Of a stretch of DNA of 64,000 nt, positions 1 through 7,946 are shown piece by piece. The position numbers and the translations under genes are program-made. Each line of letters starts with the position of its first letter. Within the stretch, counting starts at the first letter, position 1. Source of the stretch: Qipengyuania oceanensis (GTDB taxonomy: Bacteria; Pseudomonadota; Alphaproteobacteria; Sphingomonadales; Sphingomonadaceae); contig NZ_WTYN01000001.1 in the NCBI RefSeq assembly GCF_009827535.1, positions 372,001 through 436,000 of the forward strand. Reading direction: 5' to 3'. The notes beneath the pieces were generated by a model, which had not been told where the DNA came from, ran no database searches, and saw nothing but the letters and a program-made list of their open reading frames with translations.

Positions 1-50
1 GCTGCTGATGACGCCGGCGCGTTCTGTGGCGACTTGGCGGAGTTGGCCAA
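1..50 (-). CDS. pdhA: Probable pyruvate dehydrogenase E1 alpha subunit, N-terminus only (partial)
   Basis: Only the first 16 codons lie in the window. A TTG start at 50 follows a clean AAGGAG Shine-Dalgarno (62 down to 57, spacing 6). The visible peptide is Ala/Ser/Pro-rich (starting (M)ANSAKSPQNAPASSA), as is usual for the disordered N-terminus of sphingomonad PdhA. The identity rests mainly on known gene order: in many alphaproteobacteria pdhA follows the FtsB-like septum initiator gene. The 138 bp between them (51-188) shows no other gene. The presence of a gene start is fairly well supported; the name is inference. Confidence 0.4.
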   Translation of the reverse strand, partial: MANSAKSPQNAPASSA

Positions 51-188
51 CGCTGGCTCCTTGTTGTGACGGGCTGCCTGGGGAGGCGGAAAGTGCAAGC
101 GGCTATAGGCATAACCGGCGTGGCTGCGCAATCGCAACCGGCCGCGACATCAGCAATTTACGTTAGGTCACGGCCAAGCCGCGATTAC

Positions 189-518
189 TCATTCGGCCGG
201 ATGTTCGGGCTCGAGCGTAACGACGATCTCGTCGGGATGTACGAAATTGAGATTGCCGCGAAGCAGTTCGCCAATCAGGTCCGGATCGGCATTGTTGGGG
301 TCGAGCAGAGCGACGCGGTTCTTCAGTTCCGTACGCTCTTCCTGCAGCGACGCGATCTGCTGGTTGCGCTCGTCCAGAAGCCGGAGATTCTCGCTCCACG
401 CAAGCAAGCCGGACGGGCCGGCAACTGCCAGACCGCCCATCAGCAAAAGCAGGCCGAGCGCAAGCGCCTGAATCCGGCGCTCCTTGCTGGTAAGTATCTG
501 ATGCCCCTCGCGTGCCAC
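189..518 (-). CDS. FtsB/DivIC-like septum formation initiator
   Basis: This 109-residue protein has one transmembrane helix (about residues 15-42, LALGLLLLMGGLAVAGPSGL) followed by a coiled coil (about 43-75, rich in E, R, Q and L) and a short C-terminal region containing the PDLIGELLRGNLNFVHPDE segment. That layout and length match the FtsB/DivIC family. In that family the periplasmic coiled coil pairs with FtsL and FtsQ in the divisome and helps activate septal peptidoglycan synthesis. It lies 52 bp downstream of the acyl-CoA dehydrogenase gene and upstream of the probable pdhA. The family assignment is strong; the exact divisome role is known for homologues only. Confidence 0.85.
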   Translation of the reverse strand: MAREGHQILTSKERRIQALALGLLLLMGGLAVAGPSGLLAWSENLRLLDERNQQIASLQEERTELKNRVALLDPNNADPDLIGELLRGNLNFVHPDEIVVTLEPEHPAE

Positions 519-570
519 GTCGCAATAGAATCACGGTTAACGCCCGAAAGCAAGCGATTCTGCGCGTTTG

Positions 571-1731
571 TCAGTAGGAACGCGGCAGGCCGAGCACGTG
601 TTCGGCCAGATAGCTGAGGATGAGGTTGGTCGAGATCGGCGCGACGGTATAAAGCCGCGCTTCGCGGAACTTGCGCTCGATGTCGTACTCCTCCGCGAAT
701 CCGAACCCGCCGTGGGTCTGCACGCACATGTCGGCCGCAGCCCAGCTGGCCTCGCTGGCGAGCATCTTCGCCATGTTCGCTTCCTCGCCCGCATTACCCC
801 CCTCGTCGTAAACGCGAGCCGCATGGTGAACCATGAGTTCGGCGGCGCGCATCTGGGCATAGCAGCGCGCGATCGGGAACTGGACGCCCTGGTTCTGTCC
901 GATCGGTCGCGAAAATACGGTCCGGTCCTTCGCGTAGTCGACAGCGCGGTCGATGAACCACTTGGCATCACCGATGCACTCGGCAGCGATCAGCACGCGT
1001 TCCGCGTTCATTCCTGACAATATGTAGCGGAAGCCCTTCCCCTCCTCGCCGATCAGCGAGGTCGCCGGGACGCGCATTTCGTCGAAGAAGACCTCCGTGG
1101 TCGAATGGTTCATCATCGTGCGGATGGGCTTGATCGTCATGCCGCCTGCGTCGCGCGCCGTGCGCATATCGACGAGGAAGATCGAAAGGCCCTCTGTCTT
1201 GCTGGCGGCTTCCTCACGCGGCGTCGTGCGTGCCAGGAGCAGCATGAGGTCCGAATGCTCGGCGCGGCTCGTCCAGATCTTCTGGCCGCTGATGACATAG
1301 TCGTCGCCGTCCCGCACCGCGCGCGTTTTCAGCGACAGCGTGTCGGTCCCGCTTGTCGGCTCGGACACGCCGAAGGCCTGCAGACGGAGTTCACCCGTCG
1401 CGATCTTGGGCAGGTATTCGGATTTCTGTTCCTCCGATCCGTAGCGCAGCAGCGTGTTCATGATGTACATCTGGGCATGGGCCGAGGCGCCATTGGAGCC
1501 GCTCGCCTGGATCTCCTCCATGATGACGGCCGCTGCGTCCAGTTTGAGGCCGCTGCCGCCGTACTCGGTAGGTATCAGCGCGGCCAGGAACCCGGCCTCG
1601 GTCAGCGCGTCGACGAATTCGGAAGGGTAGGCCCGGTCGCGGTCCTTTTCGCGCCAGTATTCGCCGGGAAAGTCTTCGCAGAGCGCGCGGACTGCGCGGC
1701 GGATCTCCGCCAGGTCTTCGGATTCGGTCAT
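571..1731 (-). CDS. Acyl-CoA dehydrogenase family flavoprotein
   Basis: The 386-residue protein has the full three-domain acyl-CoA dehydrogenase layout: N-terminal helices, a middle beta domain with the FAD/substrate segment QAFGVSEPTSGTD (about 118-130) and GQKIWTS (149-155), and a C-terminal helical domain with QTHGGFGFAEEYDIERKFRE. The usual MCAD-type catalytic Glu near the C-terminus is replaced by the APIST sequence. Glu244, in the MNAERVL helix, sits where isovaleryl-CoA dehydrogenase carries its base, so an alternative-base enzyme is likely. It is the last gene of a VOC - CMD-fold - dehydrogenase run (gaps of 1 and 6 bp), so it should act in the same catabolic route. The substrate cannot be read from the sequence. 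Confidence 0.85.
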   Translation of the reverse strand: MTESEDLAEIRRAVRALCEDFPGEYWREKDRDRAYPSEFVDALTEAGFLAALIPTEYGGSGLKLDAAAVIMEEIQASGSNGASAHAQMYIMNTLLRYGSEEQKSEYLPKIATGELRLQAFGVSEPTSGTDTLSLKTRAVRDGDDYVISGQKIWTSRAEHSDLMLLLARTTPREEAASKTEGLSIFLVDMRTARDAGGMTIKPIRTMMNHSTTEVFFDEMRVPATSLIGEEGKGFRYILSGMNAERVLIAAECIGDAKWFIDRAVDYAKDRTVFSRPIGQNQGVQFPIARCYAQMRAAELMVHHAARVYDEGGNAGEEANMAKMLASEASWAAADMCVQTHGGFGFAEEYDIERKFREARLYTVAPISTNLILSYLAEHVLGLPRSY

Positions 1732-1737
1732 GGGGTC

Positions 1738-2373
1738 CTATCGTCCGGTGTCGAGAAAATCGGTGGCGGAGAAACTTTCGGGCGCGGCGACTTCCACGAC
1801 TGGATCGTCGCGATCGTCGAACTCCAGTCGTAGCGCCTTCGTCATCACCGCGTGCATGTCGTAGAGGCAGGTCGTGTATGTCAATTCGAGGATCTCTACT
1901 TCGGAGAGAATGTCCTTGATCTGCGCAAACAGCGCATCCGGCACCCGCCCGCGATGCGTGACCAGCCGATCGGCATAGGCAAGGACAATCCGCTCTCGCT
2001 CGTCGAAGCAGTCCGCGCTCTGCCATGTCGGGAGCGCGGCTATCTTCTCCTCGCTGACCCCGAGGCCGCGCAGGCTCTTGCAGTGCTGCGAGAAAACGAA
2101 CTGGCTGCCGACGGCATAACCGGCCCAGGTCTGTCCCAGTTCGCGGAGCACCGGGTCGAGCTTGCGCTGCGGGCTGCGGTAATAGGCAAAGCCTTGGGCG
2201 GCATGTTTCAGCGTATCGGGCGAAGCGGCGAAGACCGTCCACCAGTCCCCGCGGGTGCCGGTATCGGTGCCCGGCTCCGCAACCGGATCGCGCTCGCCGA
2301 ACAGCAGCTTGTAAAGCGGCAAGGCAACTTCGGTGTCCGCCTCCTCGCGGGGTATCTCGCGCAGGCGCGGCAT
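1738..2373 (-). CDS. Carboxymuconolactone decarboxylase / AhpD-fold protein
   Basis: This 211-residue protein starts at MPRLREIPREEAD. A longer in-frame extension exists, but this ATG directly follows the TGA of the upstream VOC gene (TGACATG). The central part resembles the CMD/AhpD fold, with helix VFSQHCKSLRGLGVSEEKIAA and the later segment FDERERIVLAYADRL. Only one Cys is present in the place where AhpD peroxidases carry CxxC, so classical disulfide peroxidase chemistry is doubtful. Members of this family range from gamma-carboxymuconolactone decarboxylases to uncharacterised proteins of aromatic or xenobiotic catabolism. Clustering with a VOC enzyme and an acyl-CoA dehydrogenase favours a catabolic role. 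Confidence 0.7.
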   Translation of the reverse strand: MPRLREIPREEADTEVALPLYKLLFGERDPVAEPGTDTGTRGDWWTVFAASPDTLKHAAQGFAYYRSPQRKLDPVLRELGQTWAGYAVGSQFVFSQHCKSLRGLGVSEEKIAALPTWQSADCFDERERIVLAYADRLVTHRGRVPDALFAQIKDILSEVEILELTYTTCLYDMHAVMTKALRLEFDDRDDPVVEVAAPESFSATDFLDTGR

Positions 2374-2374
2374 G

Positions 2375-2899
2375 TCAGGCGGTCTCCAGGCTTGCGGGTT
2401 CGTGAGCAATGTCGTCCGGCCCAAATTCCTTTGTGGTCGATGCAAATTCCATCATGATGCCATTGGGATCGGTGAAATACACCGATCGCACGAAGACGCC
2501 TTCGTGCATCTCGGCGGCGACACCCTGCGGGCTGTCGTCGTGATTGACGACCACTGGCGTGTGCGGGACCCCGGCATCCTTCAGCCGCGCCAGCATCGCC
2601 TCGAGCTGGTCCTGCTCCACGTCGAAGGCAAGATGGTTCATCGAGCCGATCGCGGTCTTGGGCTTCATCGGAAAATGCTCGACCGAAGCGATGCCGGGCG
2701 CCGCTGGCGGAGCGTCTTTCCACCAGAAGAAAGCAACGCTCGCCCCGCCCCCGCAATCGAAGAAGAAATGCTGGCCTCCATCGGGAAGCTGCACCGTCTT
2801 GAACAGGGGCATCTCCAGCACCCGGGTATAGAAATCGACCGTCTGCTTCATGTCGCGGCAGACCAGCGCGACGTGATTGATGCCTCTCGTTCTCGTCAT
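2375..2899 (-). CDS. VOC (glyoxalase/bleomycin-resistance) superfamily protein
   Basis: The 174-residue protein begins MTRTRGINHVALVCRDM, preceded by a GAGGGAGAG Shine-Dalgarno. It shows the paired beta-alpha-beta-beta-beta modules of the VOC fold: the opening GINHVALVCRDMKQTVDFY, then GSMNHLAFDVEQDQLEAML, and the closing YFTDPNGIMMEFA. His near the start of each module and the final Glu are the usual metal ligands. The ATG lies 147 bp from hppD on the opposite strand, so the two operons diverge from a shared control region. It heads the VOC - CMD-fold - acyl-CoA dehydrogenase run. Substrate unknown. Confidence 0.8.
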   Translation of the reverse strand: MTRTRGINHVALVCRDMKQTVDFYTRVLEMPLFKTVQLPDGGQHFFFDCGGGASVAFFWWKDAPPAAPGIASVEHFPMKPKTAIGSMNHLAFDVEQDQLEAMLARLKDAGVPHTPVVVNHDDSPQGVAAEMHEGVFVRSVYFTDPNGIMMEFASTTKEFGPDDIAHEPASLETA

Positions 2900-2983
2900 C
2901 GACGCTCTCCCTCGTAGCCATTGTGCACTGCGCGGTTCCGCTCTGCAACGCCTTGGCATGGAACCAGCGGACGCTCCATCGGC

Positions 2984-3012
2984 TTTACAAATAGGGCCGA
3001 GTGGGCTATTTA
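2984..3012 (+). promoter_or_regulatory. Predicted housekeeping sigma promoter of the hppD operon
   Basis: A TTTACA -35 element (2984-2989) is separated by exactly 17 bp from a TATTTA -10 element (3007-3012). The ATG of hppD lies 35 bp further on. Both boxes are close to the housekeeping consensus. Transcription would start at about 3019, inside the palindrome at 3009-3030. Confidence 0.5.
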
Positions 3013-3030
3013 GTTTCAGACGAAACCAAA
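3009..3030. promoter_or_regulatory. Candidate operator palindrome at the hppD transcription start
   Basis: The sequence is an inverted repeat with half-sites TTTaGTTTC and GAAACcAAA separated by AGAC; eight of nine positions pair. It overlaps the -10 element and the expected +1 of the hppD promoter, the classic position for a repressor. No regulator gene is adjacent, so the binding protein is unknown. Tyrosine-pathway genes are often controlled by homogentisate- or phenylpyruvate-responsive repressors, which would fit but is inference. Confidence 0.4.
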
Positions 3031-3046
3031 TCTCGTGGAGAAGATC

Positions 3047-4168
3047 ATGCCCGACCTGTTCGACAACCCCGCCGGCCTCGACGGTTTCGAATTCGTCGAG
3101 TTCTGCGCACCCGAGAAGGGCCAACTCGAACCGGTCTTCAAGGCTATGGGATTCCAGCATGTCGCGACGCACCGTTCGAAGGATGTCGACCTTTGGCGAC
3201 AGGGCGGAATCAACCTGATCGCCAATTACGAACCCAAGAGCGCCGCGTGGTATTTCGCCCGCGAGCATGGCGCCAGTGCCTGCGGCATGGCGTTTCGGGT
3301 CAAGGACGCGCGCAAGGCCTACCAGCACCTTCTCGACAAGGGTGCCGAGCCGGTTCAGGTCGAAACGGGTCCGATGGAACTGCATATCCCTGCCATTCGC
3401 GGGATCGGCGGCGCAATCCTGTATCTCGTCGACCGGTACCAGGACGAAAATGGCGACGGCCTGACCATCTACGACATCGATTTCGAGTATCTTCCCGGCG
3501 TCGACAGGCATCCCGAAGGCGCGGGCTTCACCCACATCGATCACCTGACGCACAACGTCTACGGTGGCCGGATGAAGTACTGGGCCGATTACTACGAGAC
3601 CCTCTTCAACTTCCGCGAGATCCGCTTCTTCGACATCAAGGGCGAGTATACCGGACTGACCTCGAAAGCGCTCACCGCGCCGGACGGCAAGATCCGCATT
3701 CCGCTCAACGAGGAAGCCAAGGGTGGCGGCGGCCAGATCGAGGAGTTCCTGCGCGAGTTCAACGGCGAAGGCATCCAGCACATCGCTCTCATCTGCGATG
3801 ACCTGATCGCAGCCTGGGACAGGCTCAAGGAATTCGGCGTGCCGTTCATGACCGCACCGCCGGAAACCTATTACGAGATGCTTCCCGAGCGCCTGCCCGA
3901 TCACGGCCAGCCGACCGACGAACTCAAGGCGCGCGGCATCCTGCTCGACGGGACGACGGAAGGCGGCCAGCCACGCCTGTTGTTGCAGATATTCGCCGAG
4001 GCACAGGTCGGCCCAGTGTTCTTCGAGTTCATCCAGCGCAAAGGCGACGAGGGCTTCGGCGAAGGCAATTTCAAGGCGCTGTTCGAAAGCATGGAGCGTG
4101 ACCAGATTCGGCGCGGCGTCCTGAGTGTCGAAGACGCCGAAACCGTCGATGCGGAGCCGGCAGAATGA
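3047..4168 (+). CDS. hppD: 4-Hydroxyphenylpyruvate dioxygenase
   Basis: HPPD converts 4-hydroxyphenylpyruvate and O2 to homogentisate and CO2 in tyrosine/phenylalanine breakdown. The 373-residue protein has the two VOC-fold halves. The Fe(II) triad is visible: His166 in [11 protein letters not shown], His245 in [11 protein letters not shown] and Glu327 in [20 protein letters not shown], each shifted by five from the well-studied Pseudomonas enzyme. The [14 protein letters not shown] segment is typical of the family. The ATG at 3047 has GGAG eight bases upstream, so it is preferred over an upstream in-frame ATG at 3035. Its stop overlaps the next VOC gene (ATGA), implying coupled translation. 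The next enzyme, homogentisate dioxygenase, is not in the window. Confidence 0.96.
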   Translation: MPDLFDNPAGLDGFEFVEFCAPEKGQLEPVFKAMGFQHVATHRSKDVDLWRQGGINLIANYEPKSAAWYFAREHGASACGMAFRVKDARKAYQHLLDKGAEPVQVETGPMELHIPAIRGIGGAILYLVDRYQDENGDGLTIYDIDFEYLPGVDRHPEGAGFTHIDHLTHNVYGGRMKYWADYYETLFNFREIRFFDIKGEYTGLTSKALTAPDGKIRIPLNEEAKGGGGQIEEFLREFNGEGIQHIALICDDLIAAWDRLKEFGVPFMTAPPETYYEMLPERLPDHGQPTDELKARGILLDGTTEGGQPRLLLQIFAEAQVGPVFFEFIQRKGDEGFGEGNFKALFESMERDQIRRGVLSVEDAETVDAEPAE

Positions 4169-4749
4169 GCGGCGCTGCATCCCATCCCGTCCGTCTCGGC
4201 GGTGTCCATCACGCGGCCTATCGCTGCAAGGATGCGAAAGAGACCGTGGACTGGTACGGCAAGGTGCTCGGCATGGACTACACCACCGCATTTGCCGAAG
4301 ACCACGTGCCGTCGACCGGCGAGTACGATCCGTACATGCACGTTTTCCTGGATGCGGGTAACGGCAACATCCTGGCCTTCTTCGAACTGCCCAACCAGCG
4401 GGACATGGGCCGGGACGAAAACACGCCCGCCTGGGTCCAGCACCTCGCCTTCAGGGTCGGCAGCGAGGAAGAATTGCTGGCTGCCAAGCAGCATATCGAG
4501 AGTTGCGGCGTCGATGTCCTCGGCCCGACGCATCACGGGATTTTCAAGTCGATCTACTTCTTCGATCCGAACGGGCACCGCGTGGAGTTGGCCGCCGACA
4601 TCGGTACGGACGAGCAGTATGCCGAGCTCAAGCGGGTAGCGCCGATGATGCTCGACGAGTGGAGCGAAACCAAGAAGGCCCCGCGTCATGCAGACTGGTT
4701 GCACGAGATCGCGCGCAAGGAACATGGCAGCGCGCCGGCGCCTGACTGA
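4165..4749 (+). CDS. VOC superfamily protein, translationally coupled to hppD
   Basis: The 194-residue protein has a clear VOC fold: [53 protein letters not shown] and [16 protein letters not shown]. The two His and two Glu expected to bind a metal sit in the usual strands (HHAAY, FFELP, QHLAF, HRVEL). The start overlaps the hppD stop by four bases, so it is made together with HPPD. Similar VOC genes occur beside hppD in other alphaproteobacteria; the reaction is unknown. A role in tyrosine-derived ring or ring-cleavage metabolism is inferred from the coupling. Confidence 0.85.
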   Translation: MSGAASHPVRLGGVHHAAYRCKDAKETVDWYGKVLGMDYTTAFAEDHVPSTGEYDPYMHVFLDAGNGNILAFFELPNQRDMGRDENTPAWVQHLAFRVGSEEELLAAKQHIESCGVDVLGPTHHGIFKSIYFFDPNGHRVELAADIGTDEQYAELKRVAPMMLDEWSETKKAPRHADWLHEIARKEHGSAPAPD

Positions 4750-4813
4750 TTGGCCAGAACCTCGGAACCCCGCCATTTTTGACGCATTATGAGGGCAGAA
4801 AACAGGGGCTCTC

Positions 4814-5689
4814 TTGAATTATATCGAAATACTGAAAACCCAGCTTCAGGGCATGGCCAAGGGCGCCATCGAGATCCTGCCAAGCCTGGCCATCGCTCTC
4901 GTCGTCCTCATCATCGCGTGGATCGTGTCGAAGGTCGCCCGATCGATCGTCGACAAGGTTACCGCGCGTACCAACATGCGCGAGGACCTGCGCAGCCTGA
5001 TGCGTACACTCGTCAAGCTGGTCGTTTTCCTCATCGGCTTCCTGCTGGCTGCCGCGATCGTGGTGCCTGGTTTCACGCTTGGCGGAATGATCGCAGGCCT
5101 CGGAATAGGCGCGGTCGCCATCGGCTTTGCCTTCCAGGATATTTTCGAGAATTTCCTTGCCGGCGTGCTCATAATGCTGCGCGAGAAAATGCGCATCGGC
5201 GACCTGATCGAGGTCGAAGGCGTCCTGGGCAAGGTCGAACATATTACCTTGCGTGAAACGCACATCCGCCAGCTCTCCAACGAGCTGACGATCATGCCGA
5301 ATTCGATGTTGTTCAAGAACCCGGTGCAGATCCTCACCGATGAAACGGTCCGCCGCAACGAGGTCGTCGTCGGCGTGAGCTACGATACCGACCTCGAAAA
5401 GGCGCAACAGGTCATCGCCGATGCGATGAAGACAGTCGACGCCATCGTCGAGGACCGGCCCGTCATCGTCTACGCGCAGGAATTCGGTGCCAGCTCGGTC
5501 GATTTCCTGGTCCAGTGGTATGCCCAATCGGCTGCTCGCGACTTGCGACAGACCAAGAGCGAAGCGATCAAGGCGATCAAGAAGCACCTCGATGCTGCAG
5601 GGATCGAGATACCGTTCCCCTATGTGACCCATACCTTTAAGGAGAAGGTGCCGTTGGGCAAGGAACCGGGCGAAGCTGCTGGCAATTAG
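4814..5689 (+). CDS. Small-conductance mechanosensitive channel (MscS family)
   Basis: The 291-residue protein has three N-terminal membrane helices (about 15-40, 65-88 and 90-112) and the MscS beta domain. The pore helix region VVPGFTLGGMIAGLGIGAVAIGFAFQDIFENFLAG has the Gly/Ala-rich packing seen in MscS, and the following MRIGDLIEVEGVLGKVEHI is the family signature. MscS channels open under membrane tension to release solutes on osmotic downshock. A TTG start is chosen because AGGGG lies six bases upstream and the protein starts MNYIEILKTQL; a downstream ATG (residue 14) is possible. The gene stands alone between the hppD operon and the dehalogenase. Confidence 0.9.
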   Translation: MNYIEILKTQLQGMAKGAIEILPSLAIALVVLIIAWIVSKVARSIVDKVTARTNMREDLRSLMRTLVKLVVFLIGFLLAAAIVVPGFTLGGMIAGLGIGAVAIGFAFQDIFENFLAGVLIMLREKMRIGDLIEVEGVLGKVEHITLRETHIRQLSNELTIMPNSMLFKNPVQILTDETVRRNEVVVGVSYDTDLEKAQQVIADAMKTVDAIVEDRPVIVYAQEFGASSVDFLVQWYAQSAARDLRQTKSEAIKAIKKHLDAAGIEIPFPYVTHTFKEKVPLGKEPGEAAGN

Positions 5690-5731
5690 GTTTTTGCGTG
5701 CTACTCGATCCTGCGCAAGGGAGTTCAGCCG

Positions 5732-6646
5732 ATGCAAATTCTGTCATTCGACCCCGCCCGTTTCGCCAGTTTGCCGGACTATCCGTTCGCCGAGAATTGG
5801 CTCGAGATCGATCTTGGCGACGGCCACCACGGCCGGATGCACTATCTCGATGAGGGTCCGAGCGACGCACCGCCGGTGCTTCTCTATCACGGCGAGCCAA
5901 GCTGGAGCTTTCTCTACCGCAAGATGATTCCGATCCTCGTGGAAGCTGGATTCCGCTGCCTCGCTCCCGATCTCATTGGGTTCGGCAAGAGCGACAAACC
6001 GGACGACCAGGCATTCTACACCTATGATCGCCATGTCGACTGGCTCGGCCAATGGCGTGACAAGGTAGTGCCTGGCAAAGCCGCTCTGTTCTGCCAGGAC
6101 TGGGGTAGCCTCCTCGGCCTGAGGATGGTCGGCAACGAGCCCGATCGCTTCGCCTGCGTGGTTGTGAGCAATGGCGCCCTGCCGGTCGGCGGGAGGGTGT
6201 CCGAAGGTTTCATGGCGTGGCGAGAATTCGCCCGTACCTCGCCCGATTTCGTTATCGGAAGCCTGCTCCAGCGCTCGACCGCGACCGAACTGACCGAAGC
6301 GGAGGTGGCCGCGTACGACGCCCCCTTCCCCGACGAACCGAGCAAGGCTGGCGCCCGCGCCTTCCCCGCATTAGTACCGGTCGAGGACGGGATGGACGGC
6401 ATTGCGCAGAACAAGCGTGCCTGGCAAGGTCTTGCTGCTTTCGACAAGCCCTTCCTGACCTTGTTCGGCGAGGACGATCCCGTTCTCGGCCGGGGCGGTC
6501 CCGCTCTTGCAGACAATATCGCGGGTGCGAAGGGACAGCCGCACGCAATGCTGTCGCGCTGTGGCCATTTCAGCCAGGAAGATCGTCCGCGCGAACTCGC
6601 GCAGGGCATCATAGACATGGCGCGCAAGGCGGAATTTCTCACCTGA
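5732..6646 (+). CDS. Haloalkane dehalogenase, subfamily HLD-I (DhlA-like)
   Basis: This alpha/beta hydrolase (304 residues; DhlA has 310) shows the complete dehalogenase pentad. Asp123 is the nucleophile in CQDWGS and is followed by the halide-binding Trp124. The second halide Trp is Trp163 in the cap (GFMAWREF, compare GFTAWKYD of DhlA). The acid is Asp249 in GEDDPVLG and the base His279 in RCGHFSQEDRP. The oxyanion segment HGEPSWS (53-59) carries Glu55, as in DhlA. Such enzymes hydrolyse carbon-halogen bonds of haloalkanes to alcohols in the cytoplasm. The substrate range cannot be predicted. It is followed after 20 bp by an MFS transporter on the same strand. Confidence 0.9.
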   Translation: MQILSFDPARFASLPDYPFAENWLEIDLGDGHHGRMHYLDEGPSDAPPVLLYHGEPSWSFLYRKMIPILVEAGFRCLAPDLIGFGKSDKPDDQAFYTYDRHVDWLGQWRDKVVPGKAALFCQDWGSLLGLRMVGNEPDRFACVVVSNGALPVGGRVSEGFMAWREFARTSPDFVIGSLLQRSTATELTEAEVAAYDAPFPDEPSKAGARAFPALVPVEDGMDGIAQNKRAWQGLAAFDKPFLTLFGEDDPVLGRGGPALADNIAGAKGQPHAMLSRCGHFSQEDRPRELAQGIIDMARKAEFLT

Positions 6647-6666
6647 CCCAAGCTCTGCCGCACAGG

Positions 6667-7827
6667 ATGCTGACTCGGCGTGACCAATGGCTGCTGGCGC
6701 TCGCCGCAGCCGTCGTGACCGCGAATGCCTATTACATCCACCCGATCATCGGCGACGTCGCCGACGATTTCGGCGTGAGCCACGCACGGATCGGGCTCGT
6801 TCCGGCGCTCAACCAGCTCGCGCTGGCGGTGGGCATCTTCCTGTTGCTTCCGCTCGGCGATCGCTACTCGAACCGCACGCTGACGACGATCTTCACGATC
6901 GGGCAGACGATCGGTCTGGCGATCATGACGCTGGCTGGCAGTTTCGTTCTGTTCACGGCGGGATCGACGCTGCTGGGGTTCTTCACGATCGCGCCCTATC
7001 TGCTGCCTGCATACGCATCCAAACGGATCGCGCCCGAGCGGCTCGGCCAGGTCACCGCCCTGCTGACGGTCGGCGTGATCTTCGGGATTCTCGTCGCGCG
7101 TGTCGGCGCCGGAGTCATCGCCGAGAACTTCGGCTGGCGCCCGGTCTACTGGATCGCGACGAGCCTGATGATCGCGATGACGATCATGTTGCCGCTGGTG
7201 ATGGACAAGGGCGAACGCGAGCGTTCTGCCCGTGGCAGCTACGTCGGACTGCTGAAATCGCTGGTGACCATTGCCCGGCAGCATCCGGACATCTTTCGCG
7301 CAGGCTCCATCCAGGCGCTGAACTTCGGCACGTTCATCGCCCTGTGGCTTGGCCTCGCATTGCACCTGACATCGCCGGAGATGGGCTACGGGACCGATAC
7401 CGTGGGCTACCTGGCCGCGCTCGCCGCTGTCAGTATCTTCTCGACCCCGCGTATCGGACGCTGGGCCGACCGGGTCGGTGCTCGCAAGGCGCGCGCGGTC
7501 CTGGCGGTCATCGCGCTCTGCGGGATTGCGCTCTATTACCCACTGGGGTGGAACCTGTGGCTGTTGCTCGTCCCGCTCATCCTGACGAACCTCGTCGGTC
7601 CTACCGTCGACGTGACGAGCCGGATGACGTTCCTCGCGCTCGACGCCAATCTGAGAACGCGCCTGACGACGATCTACATCGTGATGATGTTCGTGGGCGG
7701 GGGCCTTGCGAGCTTTGCCGGCACGTGGGTGTTCGACCACTACGATTGGGCCGGAACCTGCGCCCTGCTCGTCACCATGTCGGCGATTTCGGCCTTGCTC
7801 GCATGGCAGGGAACTCGCCGAACATAG
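6667..7827 (+). CDS. MFS transporter
   Basis: The 386-residue, very hydrophobic protein has about 12 membrane helices with a central charged loop (MDKGERERSARGS), typical of the major facilitator superfamily. The loop LGDRYSNRTLT after helix 2 is the MFS motif A region, repeated in degenerate form as GRWADRVGARKAR in the second half. The ATG at 6667 follows ACAGG and gives the expected short N-terminus MLTRRDQWLLALAAA. It lies 20 bp after the dehalogenase, so the two may be co-transcribed; export or uptake of a dehalogenase substrate or product is only a guess. Its stop is two bases from the convergent tRNA gene. Confidence 0.88.
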   Translation: MLTRRDQWLLALAAAVVTANAYYIHPIIGDVADDFGVSHARIGLVPALNQLALAVGIFLLLPLGDRYSNRTLTTIFTIGQTIGLAIMTLAGSFVLFTAGSTLLGFFTIAPYLLPAYASKRIAPERLGQVTALLTVGVIFGILVARVGAGVIAENFGWRPVYWIATSLMIAMTIMLPLVMDKGERERSARGSYVGLLKSLVTIARQHPDIFRAGSIQALNFGTFIALWLGLALHLTSPEMGYGTDTVGYLAALAAVSIFSTPRIGRWADRVGARKARAVLAVIALCGIALYYPLGWNLWLLLVPLILTNLVGPTVDVTSRMTFLALDANLRTRLTTIYIVMMFVGGGLASFAGTWVFDHYDWAGTCALLVTMSAISALLAWQGTRRT

Positions 7828-7829
7828 GC

Positions 7830-7906
7830 TGGTGCGCCCGACAGGATTCGAACCTGTGGCCCCCAGATTAGGAATCTGGTGCTCTATCCGACTGAGCTAC
7901 GGGCGC
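7830..7906 (-). tRNA. tRNA-Arg (anticodon CCU)
   Basis: The gene folds as a complete cloverleaf: acceptor stem GCGCCCG/CGGGCGC, D arm GCTC-AGTCGGATA-GAGC, anticodon stem CCAGA/TCTGG with loop TTCCTAA (anticodon CCT), and T arm ACAGG-TTCGAAT-CCTGT. The discriminator is A and CCA is encoded. It reads AGG codons. It is convergent with the MFS gene, leaving two bases between them. Confidence 0.97.
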
Positions 7907-7946
7907 ACCGCAAGCGCGCCATTAGCATGCAGGCGCGAGCGCGCAA

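Noticed and set aside
2375-4291. A 638-codon open frame on the minus strand covering the VOC gene and the whole hppD antisense strand
   Set aside because: Only its C-terminal 174 codons (from 2899) resemble a protein family; the rest is the antisense shadow of hppD in GC-rich DNA.
6022-7740. A 572-codon minus-strand frame opposite the dehalogenase and MFS genes
   Set aside because: Shadow frame; both plus-strand genes have complete family motifs.
7830-7906. tRNA-Arg gene as a possible integration site of a mobile element
   Set aside because: No integrase, no repeated tRNA 3' end and no change of gene type on either side.
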